Below are positions 1 through 9,200 of a stretch of DNA of 64,000 bases, one piece after another. The stretch spans positions 496,001-560,000 of the forward strand of contig JAAVLQ010000003.1 of assembly GCA_012103075.1 (NCBI GenBank), in the 5' to 3' direction. The stretch comes from Brucella cytisi. GTDB lineage: Bacteria > Pseudomonadota > Alphaproteobacteria > Rhizobiales > Rhizobiaceae. The stretch's first letter is position 1, and each line of letters starts with the position of its first letter. Under the pieces are notes generated by a model. The model was not told where the DNA came from. It searched no databases and saw only the letters and a list, made by a program, of their open reading frames with translations. The position numbers and the translations under genes were made by a program.

Positions 1-429
1 TCCGCCTTGATCCAACCTCACGGTGATATCCGGAATATCGGGCGGTCCCCGGCAGTTCAAGGTAAAGCGGTCGAACGCCGGGATCTGAAGGCAATTGATG
101 CGCTTCGCAAGCGCAGAACCGCACAAGGTACAACCCAGACCGACGCCAGCGAAGCGACACAGCCTGGAATGACATTCGCGTCGCTGACCAACAGCGACAC
201 GCTCAACGAAATTCTCAACGAATTTGTGCGCCCGCATATTGCCGACGTTTCGATCATCCGCCGGGCAGTGCAACTGCTCGGCGAATACATCGATGGCGAT
301 CTGACGCCGTTGGAGCAAAACGGAAATCTACGCTCGCTCACAGTAGCCCTGATTGATGATGAAATCAGTCGCCATAAGAGTTTTTCCGAACGGCTGCGCG
401 AGGAGACTGGCACTGACAGATCCTCATGA
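1..429 (+). CDS. sctX: SctX-like T3SS early substrate (5' partial)
   Basis: The frame is open to the left edge, and the first possible start in the window is a TTG at 7, so the N-terminus is probably missing. About 140 residues are visible. The middle is disordered and Thr/Gln-rich, followed by an amphipathic helical C-terminal half (residues about 55-130). I do not recognise it by strong motif. The call rests on size and on position: it directly precedes an SctY-like TPR protein and SctV, the order X-Y-V seen in Ysc-type clusters, where SctX is secreted early and binds SctY. The stop at 427-429 overlaps an ATG at 426, so translation is probably coupled to the next gene. No frameshift is visible. 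It could instead be another small T3SS protein such as a gatekeeper-associated factor. Confidence 0.5.
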   Translation, partial: SALIQPHGDIRNIGRSPAVQGKAVERRDLKAIDALRKRRTAQGTTQTDASEATQPGMTFASLTNSDTLNEILNEFVRPHIADVSIIRRAVQLLGEYIDGDLTPLEQNGNLRSLTVALIDDEISRHKSFSERLREETGTDRSS

Positions 430-750
430 CACGGTTCAGCTGCTCCATTTGCTTGGCTACGTCTACGGATGTCACGGCGGGCCAAACGAGGGGCGGCCTA
501 TCTTTTGATTGCCGCCCAACTATCCCCGAACGATATCCGAGTTCTTCGGACGCTCAGCCACCTTCTCACGCTGGATGGTGAAGCCGACAAGGCACTCGAA
601 ACAATAGCGCGGCTGGAGGTACTGGGTGATAGAGAGAACCCGGCGCTTCATCTGTTAAAAAGCCGAGCGTTGCATGTGGCTGGCCGTCAGGAAGAGGCCC
701 GGCAGGCGTTTAACCGGTTTGTGAAAATGCGGGCAGAGATCGGGACATGA
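426..750 (+). CDS. sctY: SctY-like TPR chaperone (frameshifted)
   Basis: A small all-helical TPR protein of roughly 105 residues. After the ATG at 426 the coding frame shifts at once: the matching peptide (HDTVQLLHLLGYVYG) lies in the frame of 425. It shifts again near 480 in a G-rich stretch, continuing as the AYLLIAAQLSPNDIRVLR region to the stop at 748-750. TPR-type spacing of A/L/G residues is visible (LL..AAQLSP.D, RTLSHLL..DGE.DKAL, LLKSRALHVAGRQEEARQAF). In Ysc-like systems SctY binds SctX and the export gate SctV to bring SctX to the apparatus. The ATG of sctV at 747 overlaps the stop. Both breaks look like single lost bases, probably sequencing errors. Confidence 0.6.
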
Positions 751-2877
751 TGAACACTTTAACCCGTTTCCTCGCCCGGGCAAGAAACACCAGCGATATC
801 GTTGTCGCCGTGCTGGTTCTGGTAGCCGTCAGCATGATGGTTATTCCACTGCCCACATGGGCTGTTGACGGGCTCATCACACTCAACATCGCCTTCAGCG
901 TCCTCATCCTGCTCAGTTCGCTTTATGCGACCTCGCCCCTGCAATTTTCCGCGTTGCCTTCCGCGATCCTGATCGCAACCCTTTTTCGACTGGCGATTAC
1001 CATAACGACGACCCGCCTCATTCTTCTTCAGGCAGACGCTGGTGAAATCGTTACGGCTTTCGGAAACTTCGTGGTGGGCGGAAGTATTGCTGTCGGACTG
1101 ATCATATTCTTCATCATCACGATTGCGCAGTTTGTGGTAATTGCCAAAGGTGCGGAACGGGTCGCCGAGGTAGCGGCACGTTTCACGCTGGATGCCTTGC
1201 CCGGCAAACAGATGAGCATCGATGCCGAACTGCGCAACGGTGACATCGATCAGGCCCGGGCGCGTGCGATGCGCCAGACACTTGAACAGGAAAGCCAGTT
1301 CTTCGGTGCCATGGACGGTGCCATGAAATTCGTCAAAGGCGACGTACTTGCCGGAATGGTTTTATTTTCGTCAACCTTATCGGTGGTCTGGCAGTTGGAA
1401 TTTTGCAGCACGAAATGGGATTTGCAGAAGCCGGGATGACGTATTCCCTGCTTTCAGTTGGAGACGGCCTCGTCGCCCAGATTCCAGCGCTTCTGGTTGC
1501 CGTTGCAGCTGGCACAATGGTTACGCGCGTCGCGAGCGCAGAAAACGGTAGTGATCTGGGACGCCAGATTACCTCGCAGCTTCTGCGCAATTCGCGAAGC
1601 CTCATAATGGCCAGTATAATCATGTTCGTTCTGGCGATCGTTCCGGGCTTCCCCATGCCGGTATTTATCATACTCGGTCTTATTCTGGGCGTTGCCGGAT
1701 ACGCCATGCGTCGCAATCAAGCCGACGGACACCCGTCAATCCGCGAAACGGTACAACTGCAGCAATTGTCCGACGATCACGAAGTGGAAGAGCGTGCAAT
1801 CGCTTACGATTCCCCGTTCGTCGTACGGATTGGCACCGAGCTGGCAGCGGATCTGCCCGCCGATTTGCTGCAACTGTCGCAGAACGAAGCACGCAGCGTT
1901 ATCGGCACCGAGCTTGGTATCGACGTGCCTCCGGTTCCGCGTCTCGTCGACAGGACACTCAAACCGCGCCTGTTGCGTATCGATCTCGATGATGTGCCAG
2001 TACTTGAAATGGAAATACCGCCCGGCTGCGTTCTCGTCGAAGAAGATCCGGCTCATCTCGAACTGGCAGGAATTTCCGCTGACGATCTGATAAGGATTCA
2101 GGGTCACACACGGATGTTTCTGGTCGCCGGGGACCAGCAGGCCGTTCTTAGCGAAGCAAATATTCCTTTTCAGCCGCCGGGAAATATCACGGTACCTCTG
2201 CTGGGTTTTGTATTCAGGATGTATTCCCAGCATTTCATCGGTATCCGGAGACCAACCGTCTCCTGCAGGATCTGGGTAAAACCTCTTCAGAGCTCGTGTC
2301 GCAGGCAAAAGAAGTCATACCGACGACGAAAATGCTGGAAGTTCTGCGAATGCTCGTCGCAGAGGGTGTGACGATACGCAATCTGCGCGTCATCCTTGAG
2401 GCTCTGGTCGAGGCGGGAAACGATGAAACGCACGTACTCCATGAAAAGGTACGCATGGCTTTAAAGAGACAGATCAGTTTCCGTGCGGCCGACGACAATA
2501 ACGTTATTGCTGCGTTCATCCTTGAACGCTCCGCCGAACACGACGTACGAAGTGCACTACGCCATGCGAATACAGGCGCAGTACTCGACTTGTCCGACGA
2601 CGCACTTCGCAGTGTCGCACAGCAAATCAAGCAGTTAACCGCACGATCCGCGGCCAATACCCCGCCCGTTGTTATTACGGCTGCGGATATTCGCCCGCAC
2701 CTGCGTGCCCTGCTCATCCATCACGGCGTCGACATCCCGGTATTGTCCTATCAGGAGCTGGCGTTTGAATTCAACGTACAGCCGTTGGGGACAGTGACAG
2801 GATCAGGATCCGGGAACCGCGTGCAGGCGAGGCTGACCAATGGTCCGCAAGACGTCAGTCACTCACAAGAGGCGTGA
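747..2877 (+). CDS. sctV: SctV, T3SS export-gate protein (frameshifted)
   Basis: FHIPEP-family inner-membrane export gate, about 710 residues when repaired, as expected for SctV. The N-terminal half holds the hydrophobic segments (IVVAVLVLVAVSMMVIPLP, LITLNIAFSVLILLSSLYA, VGLIIFFIITIAQFVVIAKG and others). The hallmark stretch QESQFFGAMDGAMKFVKGD is at about 1285-1345. The C-terminal cytoplasmic domain follows from about 1750 and ends with the helical LEVLRMLVAEGVTIRNLRVILEALVE region. Two breaks are visible: near 1363 in a TTTT run (VF-IFVNLIGG lost) and near 2247 (IR-ETNRLLQDLG). Each is repaired by one added base. SctV forms the nonameric ring that selects substrates and chaperones with SctX/Y. 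The start is the ATG overlapping the sctY stop. Confidence 0.9.
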
Positions 2878-2929
2878 GACAATAAGAGTGGGAACAATAA
2901 AACATGGATGATTTCGCATTACGACAGCC

Positions 2930-4238
2930 ATGTCCCGGATATATGTTTTCTGGCAGGCATGTTGCCGTATTCTGGCGTTCGCTGGTGCGCTTTTTCTATT
3001 GCTTTGCTGGGCGGCGAGCGCTCAGGATGCATTACGTCTTTCGGGACAGACTGCTATCGATCTGCCTGTCGGACAGGGACGGATCATACGGTTTAACGAA
3101 CCAGTAGAATCTGTTTTCATGGCCGATTCAACCATTGCAGAACTGCAGGTAGTGGCCCCCGATGTTGTCTATGTTTATGGTATAAAGCCCGGCGCGACCA
3201 ATCTCATAGCCATGACCCGGGCACGCAAGATACAGGCGGCGACCCAGATTGTAGTGGCCAACAATGCCCGGGCAGCCAACCGTGCGAACCGGGCAGCAGC
3301 TCCCACCTCAACGACTAATCTGACCTTCAGCGGCAATCAATTAATCGTAGATGGCCGGGCTGGTAATATCGATGACGCTCTGGCAACGGAAAATGTTGCG
3401 CGCAGCTTTTCGCTTCCCGACCAGCCCCCGATCAACAATTCGACCCTTGGAGGAGGATCACAACAAGTCAATATTCGCGTACGTTTTGCAGAAGTAGCGC
3501 GCAGCGAGCTGCAATCTTACGGCATCGACTGGGAGTTCGGATATGAATCGAACGGTCTCAAGCTGGGAATATTCGGTAATAATGCTGTCCCGGATGGCGG
3601 TGGCAATCTGGGAGCCGGGGATCGACATCGGGAGGCTTCAAATTTGACGTCGTCATCGAAGCACTCAAACGCAATGGGCTGGTGAAGATACTCGCCGAAC
3701 CAAATCTGACTGCCGTCAGCGGACAGCCCGCAAACTTCCTCGCAGGCGGCGAAATTCCTATCCGGTGCCACAGGGCCAAGGCGTCTACACTGTCGAGTAC
3801 AAGCCCTTCGGGGTTTCATTGAACTTTACTCCGACCGTTATCGGCAAGAACCGTATTGCCATGCACGTCAAGCCAGAGGTCAGCGAAATCTCCAGTATCA
3901 ATGCATCTGCAGGTTCGGACGGGTTCAGTTATCCAAGTTTCGTTGTCCGCAGAGTTGATACCACTGTTGAAGTCGGGAGCGGACAGACTTTCGCGCTTGC
4001 GGGACTGTTTCAGCAAAACATGACACGCAATCTGGAGAAAGTTCCAGTCCTCGGAGATACACCGATCCTTGGAAACTTGTTCAGGTCAGAGAGGTTTCAG
4101 AAACGCGAGACCGAACTGGTGGTCCTGATCACGCCCTACATTGTTAATCCCGTCAGCAGCCGCAATCTTGCAACGCCAATCGACCGTCCCGCACGAAAAA
4201 GCCGCAGCGGAACAAGAATGCCCCATCCATGGGATTGA
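2930..4238 (+). CDS. sctC: CpaC/RcpA-like outer-membrane secretin in the T3SS operon (frameshifted)
   Basis: About 435 residues. A signal peptide (MSRIYVFWQACCRILAFAGA..., cleavage near ASAQ) is followed by the pilus-secretin N-terminal domain: DLPVGQGRIIRFNEPVESVFMAD, then a VYVYGIKPGATNLIAMT block. That pattern is typical of Tad-pilus CpaC/RcpA rather than of YscC/RhcC. The secretin core follows: VKILAEPNLTAVSGQPANFLAGGEIP, then the V.L.FTP..I...RI...V.PEVSE region and the LAGLFQQN....KVPVLGDTPILGNLFRS signature, ending in LVVLITPYIV. Breaks fall near 3615-3635 and near 3762; the latter loses one C in ATCC-GGTGCC. Its position between sctV and sctU indicates that it serves as the T3SS outer-membrane channel. 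Other ATGs at 2904 and 2908 lie in frames without a signal peptide. Confidence 0.8.
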
Positions 4239-4260
4239 TCATCAAGTGAGGAGGACGCCG

Positions 4261-4692
4261 ATGGCTTTTCATATAAACGGTCTTGGCAGGATTCTCCCGA
4301 TTATCCTTCTTTCAGCGTGCGCCACACCCGCGCCGGAACCGGATCATTCAAACGACTACAGTTATGTTCCAACAGGTCAGAGCGATGGTGCCAAGGGGGT
4401 TCAGGGTTCCGTTCTGGTTCCTAATGCCTGCCTGACACCACCGGCCGACCGGGAACCAACGTCAGCTGGCACCCGGTTTATGAAAGTTTCGCAGGTCGGA
4501 CCGCATTTACCTCCGGGCTGCGCAAATGCCTATAATCTTCAGCTCATGGTCGAAAGCGAAAAAGATCTGATCGAAGGGCGCCGGATGGGCCCTCCGCCTT
4601 CCGCACCTTCGGTGCGAGCGGCGCGCCGGTATATCTATGGAACGGAGGATGCTCCCGAACAACCCCGGGACCGTGAACCGCAAACGCAATAG
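4261..4692 (+). CDS. CpaD-like outer-membrane lipoprotein
   Basis: A 143-residue lipoprotein. The signal sequence ends in a lipobox (LLSAC, Cys about residue 20), and an excellent Shine-Dalgarno (GAGGAGG) lies just upstream of the ATG. The C-terminal half carries PPGCANAYNLQLMVESEKDL followed by RRMGP, which resembles the conserved end of the Tad-pilus lipoprotein CpaD (GCA..RNLA.MV..P.DL...R..GP.D). It is shorter than typical CpaD, which is about 220 residues. The gene is intact. Following a CpaC-like secretin, it probably acts as the pilotin or partner of that secretin in the outer membrane, so the two were probably recruited together into the T3SS locus. No T3SS pilotin family known to me matches it better. 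Confidence 0.65.
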   Translation: MAFHINGLGRILPIILLSACATPAPEPDHSNDYSYVPTGQSDGAKGVQGSVLVPNACLTPPADREPTSAGTRFMKVSQVGPHLPPGCANAYNLQLMVESEKDLIEGRRMGPPPSAPSVRAARRYIYGTEDAPEQPRDREPQTQ

Positions 4693-4741
4693 CACGCTCA
4701 TTTTACCCGCTTCCGGTGGGAACCTGCAGAAGCGATAAACG

Positions 4742-5787
4742 ATGGCCGACAAAGATACAGAAGAAAAACGTTTTCCGGCGTCAGCCAAGAAACTCCGGGA
4801 TGCTCGAAAGCGGGGCCGGGTAGCCAGCAGCCGTGATCTGTTGAGCGCTGTATCCTTTATAGCGGTACTCGGTCTTTTTATTTCTTTCGTGGCTGGTTCT
4901 TTTCACGTTTTATCGAACTAATCGATATCGTCACTCTGGCGGGCAGCCAACCGTTCGAGTTGCTGGCCGGGCAGGCAATGATGATGGTGTTCTGGTTATT
5001 CCTTACCATCATGGGAGCTGCTCTGGCGATGATGTTCCTGTCTCTCGTCCCGACAGCCATTATTATGATGAAGGGATTGATTTTCTCCGGCGAACCGATG
5101 AAACCCCAGTTCAGCCAACTGAGCCCGATAACAGGGTTCCGACGACTTGCATCCTTGCGCAATCTCATGGAGTTCCTCAAGGGGGTGATCAAGGTTGCAG
5201 CACTTTCATCGATTTTCATTGCCATCGGAGCCGGCTGGCTGTCGCCAATCTTTCAGGCGCCGGTGTGTGCGCCCGGCTGCCCGGCCCCCGTGGCATTCAG
5301 TGCGCTGGTTGCATTTGCAGTGACTGGAGCGCTAAGCTTCGTTGTTCTCGGGTTGGCCGATATTCCTGTCCAGAGGTGGCTTTTTGGCCGAGACATGAAA
5401 ATGACCCGCAGTGAATATAAGCGTGAGCATCGCGATATCGAAGGTGACCCCTATATTCGACGTGAATTCAATCGCTTGCGACAGGAAGCAGTTTCTGTTC
5501 CCTATCAAAGTGCAAAAGCTGGTCCGACACTGGTCTTCACAGGAAACAGGCGGACGATCGCCATTCGCTTCGTCAGGGACGAAACGCCGATGCCAATGAT
5601 CGCCGGGAAAGCGTCTGGAGAGGACGCCCTGCAACTGGAGAATGCTGCACGTCGCATGCAGATACCTGTTATCAGGGATATCGGCCCGGTCGATACGATG
5701 TTCGATCGTTCAACGCTCGGGCAGTACGTGCACAGCGATTTCTTTCCTTTGGTTGTGCCCCATCTTGTTGCGCTCAATCAGGTTTAG
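4742..5787 (+). CDS. sctU: SctU, T3SS substrate-switch protein with atypical NPTH site (frameshifted)
   Basis: FlhB/YscU family, about 348 residues when repaired, the usual length. It opens with a charged cytoplasmic stretch (EEKRFPASAKKLRDARKRGRVASSRDLLSAV), typical of the family. Four hydrophobic segments follow, then the conserved linker MTRSEYKREHRDIEGDP and the cytoplasmic autocleavage domain. One frameshift lies near 4875-4890, in a T-rich run just after the first membrane segment; translation resumes as RGWFFSRFIELIDIV. The autocleavage motif, normally NPTH, reads N-R-R-T at 5545-5556 with the flanks otherwise in register (IAIRFVRDETPMP). The Asn is kept but the Pro, Thr and His are gone. 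SctU normally cleaves itself between N and P to switch export from early to late substrates. Confidence 0.88.
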
Positions 5788-6230
5788 CCGGTAACAATCG
5801 TTTCGATGGTGCCGTCTCAACGCCTCGGATTCCGGGCAGCCCACAGTGGCCACTGCCGCCAGAACCGGGGAACTAATGGTAAGCAAAGGAACACATGAGA
5901 TGATACAACTTTTGAGATTGTAAAGACTTTTGGAAGTCCGCTTTTCAACCATTACAAGCCCGATGCTGCCGCCCGTTCAGCCAGCCGCATCCTATTTTTG
6001 CTGCCTCGTCTTCGGCTTGCAACGATACGTAAAAATATTCTGTTTGGAATCAACGGATTGAACCGGAATTCCAAGTGGATTTTTTGCAGTCTGGCTGAGC
6101 CGCCTTACCATATTTTCTGAAGAATACTGATGCTGGATGCTTTTGCGCCCTGCCCGTTCCAGACCGAACCGGTCAAGGGTACCGGAAGTGACGCGCAAAC
6201 GGTCTGGATCCACAGTTCGGGAGTTGTTGG
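5788..6230 (+). other. Intergenic stretch before the giant gene
   Basis: Roughly 440 bp with no supported gene. It contains an AT-richer part around 5900-5960 and 6020-6120 that may hold the promoter for the gene at 6231. The only translation signal I can point to is a GGGAG about 8 bases before the ATG at 6231. I saw no convincing terminator after sctU. Confidence 0.4.
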
Positions 6231-9200
6231 ATGCGAATATTTGATATTATTCGGAAATTTCCGCCGCCACCACCGCCGCCGCCTCCTCCCCGCCACCACC
6301 GCCAGCACCAAAGCAGCCGGATGTGAAGCCGGTCTCGACCACACAGACCGAGAAAACACCTACGGAGATTGCTAACGAAATTCATGCCGATCTCGGCAAA
6401 GGCAAGAGTATCGATACAATTGCACAGGAGCGTGGCATGACGCGTGAAGCTGTCATGACTGCGCTTGGCGGAGAAAAACCTCCCGAGATTGTTGTCACGC
6501 AGGGCCAGAACGGTGACACACGTGTCACAACGATTACCGATAGCCGGGGCGCTCGGTCACCGAGAATGTCGATTATCAACACGGCACTCATTACACCGTG
6601 ACAACCACGGCTGACGGGGACACGGATACGTCGCCCATTCGCACTGAGAGCGAAAAAGCAAGAAATCAGCTACGATTCCCGAAACCGGCGTGACGACCAC
6701 CAAGGAAACGGACGATCTCGGCAGTGGCGAGACGCAAACCGAAACCAGTTATGAAAACGGTACAAAAGTCGAAACGACGATAAAGCCAGATGGCTCGGTT
6801 CAAACCTTTGTAACAGGTCCAGACGGTGAAAAAGTCGAGCTGGATCCAAAGCAATCGGCCCCGTGGATTGCCCGGCGACAATGGCACTCTGAAAACCGCT
6901 GACCAGAATATCACTGATACTAAAACCGCGCTCGAGGACGGCAAGACGGTCGAGGAGATTGCCCAGAACGGGGCTTGTCTGCCGATCAGGTCCGCGCAGA
7001 ATTGCTGGCAGCCGGTGTCGAAATCAAAAAGAGACAACCAATGGCACCACCACGTCAGTAACTCTGACAGACAGCAAAACCGGTGACAAAACGACCTACA
7101 CCCAAGAGGTGCACGACAACAGCCTTCCGGAGGGCGTGCAGGGACCCGTCGCTCCGTCCTTTACGGTGACTACGGTTGAAACCACAGATGGTGCGACTGG
7201 CGCAACAACAAAAACTGTTACCAATACGCAAACCGGTGAAATCACGAATAATGAGACCGATGAAAACGGTCGGGTAACAGAGACCGTCACCCAACAGGGT
7301 GCAGACGGTAAAGAGACCACAACAACGTCGGTGACTGCAAACGACTACACCATGATCACGGCCCCGACGGGACAGTTACGTTGAAGGATAACGAGACAGG
7401 CGACACGATAACACTCGAAAAGGGCAGTCCGGAAGCTGCACTGGCGAAGTCTTTGATTGAAGCCAATCCCAACAGCAGTGATGCTGCGGAAAAGAAGGAA
7501 GGTGAAGTCACCAAGGCCTTTGCTGAAAGCCAGCTCGCGGACAAATTTCTGGAAGCACAAGAGAAGACCGCCACCGATGCCACGCAGGCGAAAAATGACG
7601 CTATCGATGATCATGGCATCACCAATCCGGCGGATCCTGACGGGCCTAAACTTCCCGGCATTGCAGCAACGCCAACGGAAAGAGATGGTGTACTGGATCC
7701 TGCCGGCGATCCTCCCAAGTTTGGCATCCCTCCGGGCGAGAAATGGATTGCATATCCCGTCAACGGCCAGTGGGTCTGGATGCACCCTGATGTCGCCGCC
7801 GCAATTCAGGATGAATATATTGCCCTTTCTCAGGTGACTGAAACCAAGGCACAGATTGGCAGTAACTATGCTGATCTCAACCGATACCTGCTCGATCCTG
7901 ACTACAAGGAGGCTGTCGACGCCGCCCGTGCCGGAATAAACGAGAAACTCGAACCTCTGGGGTTTCAGTGGAACCCGGTCAAACCGACGGGCACGCTGGA
8001 GGACGCCAAGCAACTACAAACTGACGCTCACGATGCCCATACCAAGGCTACCGAGGCGTATAACGCTTATAAGGATGGCAAAACGCTTCTCGACCGGGCA
8101 ATCGATAAGCGTGTTAATATGGGTTACTATCCGGGTCGCAATGACACAGTCGTGGTCGCAGCCGACAGTGATTACAATTTCCGGGATGAGGTCGAAAAGG
8201 GTGAAGCTGCATGGGCTGAGGTAAACGACCTGATGGCCCGTGCAGACGTAAAGAACAAGGCAGGTGATCAGGCGCTTGCCGACATGATGGCTATCACCAC
8301 CGGATCGGACAATCCACCGCCCGACCTGCTGGAAAAGAACCGGGAGCCGGTGGAAATCAACATCGGTGATCAGACGGTTAAGGTGTCGCCGGACATTGCG
8401 GAGGCGTACAACGCGGCAGATGGCGGGATCGATGCACTTCCAGTGCTACTTCGATAGCCGTGCAGGTTAACGTCACCCAACCAGACGGTAGTGTGAGGAC
8501 GGAATGGCGTTGGGTCGAACCGCAAGTGGCGCTATTCAAGACCCAGACCGACGGTGCCCTGCAACTCAGCGAGGCCTATTCCAACTACTATTCGCAAAAG
8601 AGCGGGAAAGCCGATTACGACGTTCTGGAAAATCAGACAATCGAACAACAAAGACAACGTGCCCCGCACCAGTTTGATCCGGACGGATTTACCGATGCCG
8701 GTGGAAAATTCAGCGGAAAGTTCAAGAGTGCCGAAGTCATCCAGAACGCCGACGGACAGTTTGTCCCGGAAATCAAGTACGAACACAAAACGCTGAAGAT
8801 CGACATCACTGCCGATCCCGACGACAAGAACGCAAGCGATGAAGCGCGCAACGGTCCGCTTGCCCAGCAGTGGCGGGAGCTTCAGGCGAGCTCTGCGCCC
8901 GGATCAAACGGTTATCAGTGCGTCGCCAATCCCAATCCGCTCGCTGGTTACGAGCAAGCAAAGATCAATGTTAACAATCTGCTCGATAAACGCGTCGATG
9001 TGAACATCGGCGAGATCGACAAACAGATCAAGGGTATGGACAACAAGGTGCAAGAGGCCATCGACCAGTACGGCCCCGCACCCCGGAGCCCCTGCCGGAT
9101 TGCTTTCCGATGGACAAAAGCCGGTAGAAGTGAAACTTGGAAACGGACAAATTGTTAAGGTTTCTCCGGAGGTCGCACAGGACCTTGATGGTTTATCGGG

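Noticed and set aside
6105..6385. Minus-strand frame with a long run of glycines
   Set aside because: It is the shadow of the polyproline tract of the plus-strand giant gene; there is no start context or homology.
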